In this document: positions 56,080-64,000 of the stretch, piece after piece | Layout: every line of letters starts with the position of its first letter | How positions within the stretch are numbered: the first letter of the stretch is position 1 | Origin: Streptomyces sp. DH5 | GTDB taxonomy: Bacteria > Actinomycetota > Actinomycetes > Streptomycetales > Streptomycetaceae | Length of the DNA: 64,000 nt | Assembly: GCF_020873915.1 (NCBI RefSeq) | Contig: NZ_JAHWGP010000034.1 | Location: 1-64,000, forward strand | Direction of reading: 5' to 3' | Position numbers and translations under genes: made by a program | The notes under the pieces: generated by a model | The model's input: only the letters and a program-made list of their open reading frames with translations | Database searches by the model: none | What the model was told of the DNA's origin: nothing

Positions 56080-56982
56080 TCAGGCGCCGCAGGAGCGGAG
56101 GAACCTGCGGGTGCGCACCGCGATCGGGAGCGGCTTGTCGGGCTCACAGGGGTACATGTCCTGCTCGACGATCGCGAACAGGTCCACGTCGAGCTTCTGG
56201 GCGGCGGTGAGGACCGGGCCGAGGTCGGGGACGCCGGCGGGCGGTTCGCACATCACTCCGCGCTGGACGGCGGGCCCGAACGGGATCTGGTTCGCGACCA
56301 CGTCGGCGAGGATCTCCGGGTCGACCTGCTTGAGGTGCAGGTAGCCGATGCGCTCGCCGTAGGTCTCGATCAGCTTGACGCTGTCGCCGCCGCAGTAGGC
56401 GTAGTGGCCGGTGTCCAGGCAGAGGTTGACGAGGCCGGAGTCGGTGGAGTCGAGGAAGCGCTCGACGTGCTCCTCGGTGTCGATGTGGGTGTCGGCGTGC
56501 GGGTGGACGACGATGTCGAGGCCGTACGTCTCCTTCACCTCGCGCCCGAGGCGTTCCATGCCCCGGGTGAGGTGGCCCCACTGCTCGGTGGTGAGTTCCG
56601 CCGGTTCGAGGATCTCGGCGGTCTTGTCGTCGCGCCAGAAGGAGGGGATGACGACGAGGTGCTTCGCGTCCATGTCCCGGGTGAGGGCGGCGACGCGGCT
56701 GACCTGCTCCCAGGTGGACTCCCACTCGGAGGGGCCGCGGTGCAGTCCGCAGAAGATGGTGCCGGCGGAGACCCTCAGGCCCCGCCGGTTCACCTCGTCG
56801 GTGAGGCGGGCCGGGTCGGTCGGGAGGTAGCCGTAGGGGCCGAGTTCGATCCAGGAGTAGCCGGCCTCGGCGACCTCGTCGAGGAAGCGCTGCCAGGGCA
56901 CCTGCTGCGGGTCGTCGGGGAACCAGACGCCCCAGGAGTCGGGGGCGGAACCGACCCGGATGCGGTCGAGCGCGACTGCCAT
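56080..56982 (-). CDS. IolE-like sugar phosphate isomerase/epimerase (TIM barrel), intact copy
   Basis: A 300-residue xylose-isomerase-like TIM-barrel protein. The N-terminal [15 protein letters not shown] is typical of IolE/MocC-type inosose dehydratases and relatives; metal ligands are likely in [16 protein letters not shown] and YLHLKQVD. Its start is one base after the ATPase stop, so it is part of the importer operon. Most likely it acts on inosose (dehydration) or isomerises a cyclitol-derived sugar; which one is not decided. The duplication breakpoint cuts this gene at 56855-56860 (residue 43), producing the chimera at 49575. Confidence 0.83.
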   Translation of the reverse strand: MAVALDRIRVGSAPDSWGVWFPDDPQQVPWQRFLDEVAEAGYSWIELGPYGYLPTDPARLTDEVNRRGLRVSAGTIFCGLHRGPSEWESTWEQVSRVAALTRDMDAKHLVVIPSFWRDDKTAEILEPAELTTEQWGHLTRGMERLGREVKETYGLDIVVHPHADTHIDTEEHVERFLDSTDSGLVNLCLDTGHYAYCGGDSVKLIETYGERIGYLHLKQVDPEILADVVANQIPFGPAVQRGVMCEPPAGVPDLGPVLTAAQKLDVDLFAIVEQDMYPCEPDKPLPIAVRTRRFLRSCGA

Positions 56983-56983
56983 G

Positions 56984-57895
56984 TCAGGACTTTCCTTCCT
57001 CGGGTGCGGCGGCGGGGGCCCGGAGGTCGCCCTCCTCGGGGAGCTCCTCGGTGTCGACGCCGCGGACCTGCGCCAGCTCGTGCTTGAGGGCGGCCAGTTC
57101 GGCGCCGCCGGCCATGTGGTTGGTCAGCTCGTCGAGGCCCACCTCGCTGCGGTCGGCGCTGAGTTCCAGGGTGCCCAGGCGCAGCACGCTGAAGTGGTCG
57201 CCGACCATGTAGGCGTGGTGCGGGTTGTGGGTGATGAAGATGACGCCGAGGCCGCGGTCGCGGGCCATGGCGATGTACTTGAGGACCACTCCGGACTGCT
57301 TGACGCCGAGGGCGGCGGTCGGCTCGTCGAGGATGAGGACGCGGGCGCCGAAGTGGACGGCGCGGGCGATGGCGACGCACTGGCGCTGGCCGCCGGAGAG
57401 GGTGCCGATGGGCTGTTCCATGTCGTCCAGGACGATGCCCATGTTGCGCAGTTCCTCGTCGGCCGTCTTCTTCATCCGGTCGATGTCGAGGCGGCGGACG
57501 GGCCAGGGGCCCCGGGTCAGCTCGGAGCCGAGGAAGAAGTTGCGCCACACGGGCATCAGCGGGACGACCGCGAGGTCCTGGTAGACGGTGGCGATGCCCT
57601 TGTCGAGTGCCTCGCGCGGGCTGGAGAACCGTACGGGGCCGCCGTCGACGAGGAACTCGCCCTCGGTGTGCTGGTGCAGCCCGGAGATGATCTTGATGAG
57701 GGTGGACTTGCCGGCGCCGTTGTCGCCGAGGACGCAGCTCACCTTGCCGGGGTGGACGGTCAGGTCGACGCCGTGCAGGGCGCGGATGTTGCCGTAGGAC
57801 TTGCCGGCGGCGCGGAGTTCGACGAGGGGGCGGTCCCCGCCGGAGGGGGTGTCCTCGAGGACGGCGCCGGGGACGGAGGTCTTCTTGTCGGTCAT
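56984..57895 (-). CDS. Sugar/inositol ABC importer, single-domain ATPase
   Basis: A 303-residue ATPase: Walker [10 protein letters not shown], signature LSGGQRQ, Walker [12 protein letters not shown], and the H-loop FITHNPHH. Classical ribose/galactose ATPases (RbsA, MglA) have two such domains in about 500 residues, whereas this one has one, so it probably works as a homodimer. A C-terminal tail of about 60 residues (E/A/P-rich) is not part of the ATPase. ATG at 57895 is five bases after the permease stop. Confidence 0.88.
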   Translation of the reverse strand: MTDKKTSVPGAVLEDTPSGGDRPLVELRAAGKSYGNIRALHGVDLTVHPGKVSCVLGDNGAGKSTLIKIISGLHQHTEGEFLVDGGPVRFSSPREALDKGIATVYQDLAVVPLMPVWRNFFLGSELTRGPWPVRRLDIDRMKKTADEELRNMGIVLDDMEQPIGTLSGGQRQCVAIARAVHFGARVLILDEPTAALGVKQSGVVLKYIAMARDRGLGVIFITHNPHHAYMVGDHFSVLRLGTLELSADRSEVGLDELTNHMAGGAELAALKHELAQVRGVDTEELPEEGDLRAPAAAPEEGKS

Positions 57896-57900
57896 TGCGG

Positions 57901-58980
57901 TCACCTCCGGGTCGCCGTGCGCTGGACCCACAGATTGATGAGGACGGCGCCGAGGAGCATCACGCCGAGGAATGCCTTGAACCAGTCGGGGTTCCAGCCG
58001 GCGTAGACGATGCCCTGCTGCACCATGCCGAACATGAAGGCACCGAAGACCGGGCCGATCGCGGAGCCGTAGCCGCCGGTCAGCAGGCAGCCACCGATGA
58101 CCGCCGCGGCGATGTAGATGAGCTCCTGGCCCACGCCCTCGCCGGACTGCACGGTGTTGAAGGAGAACAGGTTGTGCATGCCGACGAACCAGGCGCCGAA
58201 GCCGACCAGCATGAACAGCGAGATCTTGGTGAAGGTGACGGGGACGCCGACCGCGCGGGCGCTGTCCTTGTTGCCGCCGACCGCGAAGATCCAGTTGCCG
58301 TACTTGGTGCGCAGCAGGACCCAGGTGGCCAGGGCGGCGAAGACCAGCCACCACACCACGGTGATCTTCACCTGGACGCCGCCGACCTCGAAGCTGGAGG
58401 CGAAGAGGGCCTTGGCCTGGTCGAAGCCGTCCATGTCGCTGATGTCGTCGGTGGCGACGTTGCCGGTGACCAGTTTGGTCACGGCGAGGTTGACGCCCTG
58501 GAGGATCAGGAAGGTGCCGAGGGTGACCAGGAAGCTGGGCAAACCGGTCTTGACCAGCATCCAGCCGTTGAACATGCCGACGGCGAGGGACACCACCAGG
58601 GCGACGACGACGCCCACCCAGACGTTCAGGGTGAGCTGGTAGCTGAGCATGCTCGCGGTCAGCGCCGAGGTGATGACGGCGACACCGGCCGAGAGGTCGA
58701 ACTCGCCGCCGATCATCAGCAGCGCCACGGGCAGCGCCATGATGCCGATGGTCGACGACTGGTACAGGATGTTCGCCATCGAGCTGCCGTCCCGGACGGG
58801 CGGGGCGGCGAAGAGGAAGAACACGAGGACGGCCACGGCACCGAGGAGGACGCCGACCTCTGGCCGGGCGAGCAGCCGCAGCGCCAGCGGGCGCCGCGCC
58901 GTGCGGCCGTCGCTCTCCCTGGGGCCGGGAGCCGGCGGCGGGGTGGCCGCCGCCGGCTCAGCCTGTGGTGCCATGCTCAT
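57901..58980 (-). CDS. Sugar/inositol ABC importer permease (RbsC type)
   Basis: A 359-residue membrane protein of the branched RbsC/AraH type with about ten hydrophobic segments, including the family motifs [17 protein letters not shown] and [16 protein letters not shown]. The proline-rich start is cytoplasmic. ATG at 58980 overlaps the binding-protein stop (TGATG), so translation is coupled. Confidence 0.88.
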   Translation of the reverse strand: MSMAPQAEPAAATPPPAPGPRESDGRTARRPLALRLLARPEVGVLLGAVAVLVFFLFAAPPVRDGSSMANILYQSSTIGIMALPVALLMIGGEFDLSAGVAVITSALTASMLSYQLTLNVWVGVVVALVVSLAVGMFNGWMLVKTGLPSFLVTLGTFLILQGVNLAVTKLVTGNVATDDISDMDGFDQAKALFASSFEVGGVQVKITVVWWLVFAALATWVLLRTKYGNWIFAVGGNKDSARAVGVPVTFTKISLFMLVGFGAWFVGMHNLFSFNTVQSGEGVGQELIYIAAAVIGGCLLTGGYGSAIGPVFGAFMFGMVQQGIVYAGWNPDWFKAFLGVMLLGAVLINLWVQRTATRR

Positions 58981-59996
58981 CACCGAGTGCCCTTCGCGGC
59001 GAACTCGGAGACCGCGTCGACGTTGGACTTGTCGACGAACGCCGGGCCGGTCAGCACCGGCTGCTCACCGCCACCGCTGTAGTTGCCGTTGTTCTTGTAG
59101 AGCCACAGGCCGTCGATCGCGAGGTAGCCCTGGAGGTAGGGCTGCTGGTCCACGGCGAACTCGATGTCGCCGGCCTGGATCGCCTTGGTCAGGTCCTTGT
59201 TGAGGTCGAAGGTGGCGACCTTCGCCTTGCTGCCGGCGTCGCCCACCGACTGCACGGCGGTCGGCGCGAAGGGCGCGCCGAGGGTGACGACGTAGTCGAT
59301 GGAGGAGTCCTGCTTGAGCTTGGCGGTGACGGTCGACTTGACCGACGGCATGTCGGTGCCGTTGACGTTGACGACCTGGGTCTCGCCCTCGAAGGTCTTC
59401 TTCAGGCCGTCGCAGCGCTGGGTCAGGCCGACGTTGCCCTGCTCGTGGACGACGCAGAGGGTGCTCTTGGCACCGACCTCGTTGAGCTTCTTGCCGAACG
59501 CCTCGCCCGCGACGGACTCGTCCTGGCCGAAGAACTCCAGCAGGCCGAGGTCCTTCCAGTCGCTCAGTCCGGAGTTGAGGCCGACCACGGGTATGCCGGC
59601 CGCCGTGGCCTTGTTGAGGACCTCCTTGAGCGCGTCCGGCTTGGCGAGGGTGACGGCTATGCCGTCGACCTTCTGGTCGATCGCGTTCTGCACCAGGTTG
59701 GCCTGGTTGCCCGCGTTCGGGTCGGCGGAGTAGAGGAGGTCGACGTTGTCCTTGGCGGCCGCGGCCTCGGCACCCTTGCGGACGATGTCCCAGAAGGTGT
59801 CACCGGGCGCCTGGTGGGTGACGAGGGCGACCTTCATGCGGGGCGTGGAGGCCTTGCCCGCCGAGGCGTCGGCTCCGCCCTCCTCCGACTTCTTGCCGCC
59901 GGAACCGCTGGAACAGCCGGCGAGGGTCAGAGCGGCTGCCGCCGCGACCGCGACGATGACGGTTCTGCGGGGTCGGATGTGAGAAGAGCGGTCCAT
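58980..59996 (-). CDS. Sugar/inositol-binding lipoprotein (periplasmic-binding type 4/RbsB-like)
   Basis: A 338-residue binding protein. The signal has an RRTVIVAVAAAAALTLAGC lipobox with the modified cysteine at residue 28, then a Ser/Gly/Glu-rich linker and an RbsB-like body (VALVTHQAPGDTFWDIVRKGAEA, DGIAVTLAKPDAL, GIPVVGLNSG). ATG at 59996 follows AGGACAG. First gene of an importer-isomerase-dehydrogenase operon facing iolC, so inositol is the probable ligand. Confidence 0.88.
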   Translation of the reverse strand: MDRSSHIRPRRTVIVAVAAAAALTLAGCSSGSGGKKSEEGGADASAGKASTPRMKVALVTHQAPGDTFWDIVRKGAEAAAAKDNVDLLYSADPNAGNQANLVQNAIDQKVDGIAVTLAKPDALKEVLNKATAAGIPVVGLNSGLSDWKDLGLLEFFGQDESVAGEAFGKKLNEVGAKSTLCVVHEQGNVGLTQRCDGLKKTFEGETQVVNVNGTDMPSVKSTVTAKLKQDSSIDYVVTLGAPFAPTAVQSVGDAGSKAKVATFDLNKDLTKAIQAGDIEFAVDQQPYLQGYLAIDGLWLYKNNGNYSGGGEQPVLTGPAFVDKSNVDAVSEFAAKGTR

Positions 59997-60312
59997 CTGT
60001 CCTGCACCTCACTGTGCTACGCGGGGAAAGGGCGGGAGTCCGGGGCCCGGTGGCCCGGAACTCCGGGAGTCCGGGTGTGTGCCATGGCACACGGCTGTCG
60101 TGCTGGGACGCGATCCAATCCCCAGATACGGCTGCTGTCAATACTTTGTTAAGACATCATTTCAGGCACTCGTCCGAATGTAAGTACAAACTATTGACAT
60201 CACCGCCCCCGGAGACCTACACCTGAGAGGCGGCAGGTCCCCGGAATCCACGTCCCACCGTGGCAGGACGCCTCGGGACCCGCATCCCCAGCAGCTTCAG
60301 GAGCATCGCCTC
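59997..60312. other. Divergent regulatory region between importer operon and iolC
   Basis: About 316 bases with unusually AT-rich stretches for this genome (around 60130-60205), containing the TGTCAATA operator-like sites. No gene is seen. Confidence 0.7.
60136..60199. promoter_or_regulatory. Pair of inverted TGTCAATASTTTGT operator-like sites
   Basis: TGTCAATACTTTGTTAAG (60136-60153, plus) and TGTCAATAGTTTGTACTT (60199-60182, minus) are near-identical 18-base sites in opposite orientation, each placed for one of the divergent promoters. They probably bind the same LacI-type regulator, since GTTTGTACT also occurs at 45343-45351. Confidence 0.6.
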
Positions 60313-61302
60313 ATGGCCGACTCACCACAGTATTTCGACCTCATCACCATGGGTCGCATCGGGGTCGATCTTTATCCCCTGCAGACCGGTGTGCCGCTGT
60401 CGCGGGTGGAGACATTCGGGAAGTTCCTGGGCGGATCGGCCGCGAACGTGGCGGTCGCGGCCGCCCGGCTGGGCCGCTCCACCGCCGTGATCACGCGCAC
60501 CGGGGCGGACCCCTTCGGCACCTATCTGCACGAGGCGCTGAACGACTTCGGCGTGGACGACCGCTGGGTCACCCCGGTGGCCGCCCTTCCCACCCCCGTC
60601 ACGTTCTGCGAGATCTTCCCGCCGGACGACTTCCCGCTCTACTTCTACCGCCGTCCCAAGGCACCCGACCTGGAGATCCACACCCACGAGCTGGACCTGC
60701 CCGCCGTGCGCGCGGCGGGGATCTTCTGGGTCACCGGCACCGGTCTGAGCGAGGAGCCGAGCCGCTCGGCCACCCTCGACGCCCTCGCGGCCCGCGACAA
60801 GGCCGGCACCACCGTCTTCGACCTGGACTGGCGCCCCATGTTCTGGCGGGATCCCGACCAGGCCCGCCCCCACTACCGCGAGGCGCTGCGGCACGCCACG
60901 GTCGCGGTCGGCAACCTCGACGAGTGCGAGGTCGCCACGGGCGTGCGTGAACCCGAGGCCTGCGCGCGGGCGCTGCTGGCGGCCGGTGTGGAGCTGGCCG
61001 TCGTCAAGCAGGGCCCGAAGGGTGTGCTCGCCGTGCACCGCGACGGCACCCGGGCCGAGGTGCCCCCGGTGCCGGTCGAGGTGGTCAACGGTCTCGGCGC
61101 GGGCGACGCCTTCGGCGGCTCGCTCTGCCACGGTCTGCTCGCCGGCTGGGACCTGGAGCGGACCATGCGCCACGCCAACGCCGCCGGTGCCCTCGTCGCC
61201 TCGCGCCTCGCCTGCTCGTCCGCCATGCCGACGCCGTCGGAGGTGGCGGACCTCCTCGCGCGGGCCGCGTCGCCGGACGCGGGCCTGCCGAGCCAGCCCT
61301 GA
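60313..61302 (+). CDS. iolC: 5-dehydro-2-deoxygluconokinase
   Basis: A 329-residue PfkB-family sugar kinase. The N-terminal FLGGSAANVAVAAARLG and the C-terminal catalytic GLGAGDAFGGSL are the two PfkB signatures, with the base Asp in GAGD. Sequence style (ITMGRIGVDLYP at the start) is that of IolC, which phosphorylates 2-deoxy-5-keto-gluconate in inositol breakdown. AGGAGC precedes the ATG. First gene of the iolC-aldolase-iolB-iolD operon. Confidence 0.9.
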   Translation: MADSPQYFDLITMGRIGVDLYPLQTGVPLSRVETFGKFLGGSAANVAVAAARLGRSTAVITRTGADPFGTYLHEALNDFGVDDRWVTPVAALPTPVTFCEIFPPDDFPLYFYRRPKAPDLEIHTHELDLPAVRAAGIFWVTGTGLSEEPSRSATLDALAARDKAGTTVFDLDWRPMFWRDPDQARPHYREALRHATVAVGNLDECEVATGVREPEACARALLAAGVELAVVKQGPKGVLAVHRDGTRAEVPPVPVEVVNGLGAGDAFGGSLCHGLLAGWDLERTMRHANAAGALVASRLACSSAMPTPSEVADLLARAASPDAGLPSQP

Positions 61303-61316
61303 ACGGAGCCCTTCCC

Positions 61317-62192
61317 TTGAACCTCAGCATCCCCGACCTCACCGCGGTCCGCGCCCGGAACCCGGAGGCCGTCGCCGAGGCGGCCGCCCGCCGGGCCCGC
61401 CGCCCGCTGATCGGCGACAGCGGCCGGCTGATGATCGTGGCCGCCGACCACCCCGCCCGGGGCGCGCTCGGCATCGGTGACCGGCCCCTGGCCATGGCGG
61501 ACCGGGCCGACCTGCTGGAACGTCTGTGCGTCGCGCTGTCCCGGCCGGGCATGGACGGGGTGCTGGCCACCGCCGACATCCTGGAGGACCTGCTGCTCCT
61601 CGGGGCGCTGGAGAACAAGGTCGTCATGGGGTCGATGAACCGCGGCGGCCTGGCGGGCGCGTCCTTCGAGATGGACGACCGTTTCACCGGCCACCGCGCC
61701 GAGGACATCGCCCGGCTGGGTTTCGACGCCGGCAAGCTGCTGGTCCGGATCGACTACGACGACCCCGGCTCGCTGACCACCCTGGAGTCCTCCGCCCGCG
61801 CCGTGGACGCCATGGCCGAGCGCCGGCTGCCGGTGTTCGTGGAGCCGTTCATCTCCCGCCGGGTGGACGGCCGGGTGCGCAACGACCTGTCCGCCGAGGC
61901 CGTCACCCGCTCCATCGCCATCGCCTCCGGACTGGGCGGCACCTCCGCCTACACCTGGCTGAAACTGCCGGTCACCGACGACGTCGAGGACATGGCCGAG
62001 GTGCTGCGGACCTCGACGCTGCCGGTGGTGCTGCTCGGCGGGGAGGTCGGCGACCAGGAGGCCGCGTACGCGCGGTGGGGCAAGGCGCTGCGGCTGCCCA
62101 CCGTGCAGGGGATGGTCGTCGGCCGCTCCCTGCTGTATCCGGCGGACGGCAGTGTGGAGAAGGCGGTCGACACGGCCGTCGGCCTGCTGTGA
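61317..62192 (+). CDS. Cgl0159-type (beta/alpha)8 aldolase-like protein
   Basis: A 291-residue TIM-barrel protein resembling DeoC/LacD class I aldolases of the Cgl0159 group that occurs in actinobacterial inositol clusters. The segments MIVAADHPARGALGIG, VVMGSMNRGGLAGASFE and TSAYTWLKLPV include the likely Schiff-base lysine (WLKL). It is a good candidate for the 6-phospho-5-dehydro-2-deoxygluconate aldolase step (IolJ role), as no iolJ proper is seen. TTG at 61317 follows CGGAGC 14 bases after the iolC stop. Confidence 0.78.
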   Translation: MNLSIPDLTAVRARNPEAVAEAAARRARRPLIGDSGRLMIVAADHPARGALGIGDRPLAMADRADLLERLCVALSRPGMDGVLATADILEDLLLLGALENKVVMGSMNRGGLAGASFEMDDRFTGHRAEDIARLGFDAGKLLVRIDYDDPGSLTTLESSARAVDAMAERRLPVFVEPFISRRVDGRVRNDLSAEAVTRSIAIASGLGGTSAYTWLKLPVTDDVEDMAEVLRTSTLPVVLLGGEVGDQEAAYARWGKALRLPTVQGMVVGRSLLYPADGSVEKAVDTAVGLL

Positions 62193-62267
62193 CGAGCCCC
62201 CACGACAGTCGGCCTGCTGTGACGAGCCCCCACGACAGTCGGCCTGCTGCGACGGGCCCCTACGACA
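62178..62267. repeat. Three tandem 30-bp repeats across the aldolase stop codon
   Basis: The unit GTCGGCCTGCTGTGACGAGC followed by CCCCACGACA occurs at 62178, 62208 and, with three base changes, 62238. The first copy contains the last codons and TGA stop of the aldolase-like gene; the second repeats them, the third has the TGA changed to CGA. Confidence 0.9.
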
Positions 62268-62280
62268 ACGGAGGCACCGC

Positions 62281-63174
62281 ATGAAGCACCACCTTCCCGC
62301 GGGCAGGGCCCACGCCGGCCCCTACGCCGTCGACGTGACGCCCGAGACGGCCGGCTGGGGGCATTCGAGTCTGCGCGTCCTGGAGCTGGCACCCGGCGGC
62401 ACGCACGCGTTCGACGCCGGTGACAGCGAGTGGATCGTGCTGCCGCTGAGCGGTGGCTGCACGGTCGCCGTGGACGACGGCTCCGGCCACCACACCTTCG
62501 AACTCAGCGGTCGCACCGGCGTGTTCGACGGCGTGAGCGACTTCGCCTACGTCCCGCGCGACGCCCGCGCGAGCGTCACCTCCGCCGGGGGCGGCCGCTT
62601 CGCCCTCACCGGCGCCCGCTGCACCCGCCGCCTGCCCGCCCGTTACGGCCCCGCCTCCGGCGTGCCGGTGGAACTGCGCGGCACCGGGAACTGCTCCCGC
62701 CAGGTCAACAACTTCGGCGCGGCCGGGGTCTTCGAGTGCGACAAGCTGATCGCGGTCGAGGTGCTCACCCCGGGCGGCAACTGGTCGTCCTTCCCGCCGC
62801 ACAAGCACGACGAACACCGGCCGGGCGAGGAGTCCGTGCTGGAGGAGATCTACTACTTCGAGTTCGCCGCCCACGACGGCGTCCCCGGCCTCGGCTACCA
62901 GCGGGTCTCCCCCTCCGGCCCGGGCCGCGACACGGACGTGCTGGCGGAGGTGCGCGACGGCGACGTCGTCCTCATCCCGGACGGCTGGCACGGACCGTCC
63001 ATGGCGGTGCCCGGCCACCACATGTACTACCTCAACGTCATGGCGGGCCCCGAGGACGAACGCGCCTGGCTGATCTGCGACCACCCCGACCACGCCTGGA
63101 TCCGCGACACCTGGCGGGACCGGTCCGCCGACCCCCGACTCCCCCTCTACACCGCACCGGAGAGGTCCGCATGA
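62281..63174 (+). CDS. iolB: 5-deoxy-glucuronate isomerase
   Basis: A 297-residue bicupin. The metal-binding motif is SSFPPHKHDEH with Glu in EEIYYFEF; the second cupin end is VLIPDGWHGPSMAVPGH. IolB converts 5-deoxyglucuronate to 2-deoxy-5-keto-gluconate. ACGGAGG precedes the ATG. The stop overlaps iolD as ATGA. Confidence 0.93.
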   Translation: MKHHLPAGRAHAGPYAVDVTPETAGWGHSSLRVLELAPGGTHAFDAGDSEWIVLPLSGGCTVAVDDGSGHHTFELSGRTGVFDGVSDFAYVPRDARASVTSAGGGRFALTGARCTRRLPARYGPASGVPVELRGTGNCSRQVNNFGAAGVFECDKLIAVEVLTPGGNWSSFPPHKHDEHRPGEESVLEEIYYFEFAAHDGVPGLGYQRVSPSGPGRDTDVLAEVRDGDVVLIPDGWHGPSMAVPGHHMYYLNVMAGPEDERAWLICDHPDHAWIRDTWRDRSADPRLPLYTAPERSA

Positions 63175-64000
63175 GTGCCACCACCCGCCGACTGACGACC
63201 GCCCAGGCGCTGGTGCGGTTCCTGTCCGCCCAGTACACCGAGCGGGACGGCGTGCGACGCCGGCTGATCGCGGGCACCTGGGGCATCTTCGGCCACGGCA
63301 ACGTGGCCGGCATCGGGCAGGCGCTGGTCGAGCACGCCGACGTCATGCCGTACCACCAGGGCCGCAACGAGCAGGCGATGGTGCACGCGGCGGTCGGGTA
63401 CACCCGTCAGCTGAACCGGCTCTCCGCGCAGGCGGTGACGACCTCCATCGGTCCCGGCGCGACCAACCTGGTCACCGGGGCCGCCCTCGCCACGATCAAC
63501 CGGCTGCCGGTCCTCCTGCTCCCCGGCGACTACTTCGCCTCACGCGCCGCCGACCCGCTGCTCCAGCAGCTGGAACACCCGGCCGAGGCCGACGTGTCGG
63601 TCAACGACACGCTGCGCCCGGTGTCCCGGTACTTCGACCGGATCGCCCGGCCCGAGGCGCTGATCCCCTCCGCGCTGAACGCGATGCGGGTGCTCGCCGA
63701 CCCGGCCGAGACCGGCGCGGTCACCCTCGCCCTGCCGCAGGACGTGCAGGCGGAGGCGTACGACTGGCCGGAGGAGTTCTTCGCCGAGCGCGTGTGGTCC
63801 GTACGCCGCCCCGCCCCGGACCCGGCGGAGCTGGCGACGGCCGTGGAAGCCGTGCGGGCGGCGCGGCGGCCGCTGATCGTCGCGGGCGGCGGTGTGCACC
63901 ACAGCGAGGCCGAGGACGCCCTGAAGGCGCTGGTGGACGCCACCGGCATCCCGGTCGCCTCCACCCAGGCCGGCAAGGGCTCCCTGCGCCACGACCATCC
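63171..64000 (+). CDS. iolD: 3D-(3,5/4)-trihydroxycyclohexane-1,2-dione hydrolase, N-terminal part (runs off the window)
   Basis: The first 276 codons of a ThDP-dependent enzyme: start MSATTRRLTTAQALVRFLS, the proton-relay glutamate E67 in YHQGRNEQAM, and the family's SIGPGATNLVTGAALAT. IolD opens the ring of the diketone intermediate to 5-deoxyglucuronate. The ATG overlaps the iolB stop (ATGA). It has no stop before the right edge, so the C-terminal ThDP-binding domain is outside. Confidence 0.93.
   Translation, partial: MSATTRRLTTAQALVRFLSAQYTERDGVRRRLIAGTWGIFGHGNVAGIGQALVEHADVMPYHQGRNEQAMVHAAVGYTRQLNRLSAQAVTTSIGPGATNLVTGAALATINRLPVLLLPGDYFASRAADPLLQQLEHPAEADVSVNDTLRPVSRYFDRIARPEALIPSALNAMRVLADPAETGAVTLALPQDVQAEAYDWPEEFFAERVWSVRRPAPDPAELATAVEAVRAARRPLIVAGGGVHHSEAEDALKALVDATGIPVASTQAGKGSLRHDH

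Larger units (their letters stand above)
43845..56860. repeat. 6,505-bp direct tandem duplication (two copies)
   Basis: 43845-50349 and 50350-56854 are two head-to-tail copies of the same 6,505-base segment. The constant offset of 6,505 holds for every gene in it. GAGTAG occurs at all three boundaries (43845, 50350, 56855), so the breakpoints share a 6-bp microhomology: one lies in the TMEM175 gene, the other in the isomerase gene. Comparing the translations of both copies, I found two single-base differences only (45145 G versus 51650 T; 45227 C versus 51732 G). No IS elements or longer repeats flank it. Confidence 0.97.

Noticed and set aside
43845-56860. Composite transposon as the cause of the repeated segment
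   Set aside because: No IS element, terminal inverted repeats or transposase at either boundary; the 6-bp microhomology explains the join better.
62178-62267. Possible CRISPR or riboswitch element
   Set aside because: Three contiguous 30-bp copies without spacers, derived from the end of the preceding gene; no riboswitch fold recognised.

Overview
The window is high-GC actinobacterial DNA with the gene style of Streptomyces: GTG/TTG starts, many ATGA/GTGA stop-start overlaps, several apparently leaderless genes, strong GC-rich bidirectional hairpin terminators, and Streptomyces-type families such as xylanase XlnB/AxeA, a SecDF fusion, monomeric isocitrate dehydrogenase, DUF6343 and DUF5713. 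It reads as a chromosomal region rich in accessory and catabolic genes. No phage structural genes, CRISPR array or plasmid replication genes were seen.

Layout, left to right. 1-348: transposase remnants (ISAs1-type tail, IS3-type OrfB tail with its terminal repeat). 409-8886 (minus): a complete, translationally coupled jetA-jetB-jetC-jetD operon, i.e. a type II Wadjet SMC-like anti-plasmid system. 8966-9037: tail of a lost nitroreductase gene. 9137-15720: a bxl-type xylo-oligosaccharide locus (binding protein, two permeases, GH3 glycosidase) with a divergent LacI regulator. 15841-19092: a decayed ArsR-type regulator, a small zinc-ribbon protein, a nitroreductase, DUF6343, DUF2267 and an alpha/beta hydrolase. 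19097-21146 (minus): secreted xylan degradation (xlnB, axeA), whose upstream region carries TTTCG/CGAAA elements like those of the bxl promoter. 21576-22041: wreckage of an MFS transporter and an Lrp/AsnC regulator. 22063-24351: membrane protein, short actin-like ATPase and two DksA/TraR-like zinc-finger proteins. 24624-29097: histidine kinase, response regulator, small exported or membrane protein and SecDF. 29242-32659: ABC exporter with an unusual MerR-like leaderless promoter, and an MscS channel. 32807-36333: isocitrate dehydrogenase, a frameshifted DUF5713 gene and an N-formylglutamate amidohydrolase-like gene.

36589-41908 holds a compact cassette: sigma factor, partner protein, cytoplasmic subtilisin-like protease and, divergent from them, a TPR-CHAT caspase-like protease. 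It is a candidate regulated-proteolysis or cell-death module. A tRNA-Pro(GGG) gene follows.

42303 to the right edge is an inositol-type catabolic region: Gfo/Idh/MocA oxidoreductases, IolE-like isomerase, ribose/inositol-type ABC importer, iolC, an aldolase-like gene, iolB and the start of iolD. Its most striking feature is a 6,505-bp direct tandem duplication (43845-50349 and 50350-56854) with 6-bp microhomology GAGTAG at its breakpoints. It doubles a LacI-type regulator, a phytanoyl-CoA-dioxygenase-like gene, an SDR and two Gfo/Idh/MocA genes, and creates an in-frame TMEM175-isomerase chimera at the junction. The only two differences I found between the copies are both missense changes in the DNA-binding part of the LacI regulator.
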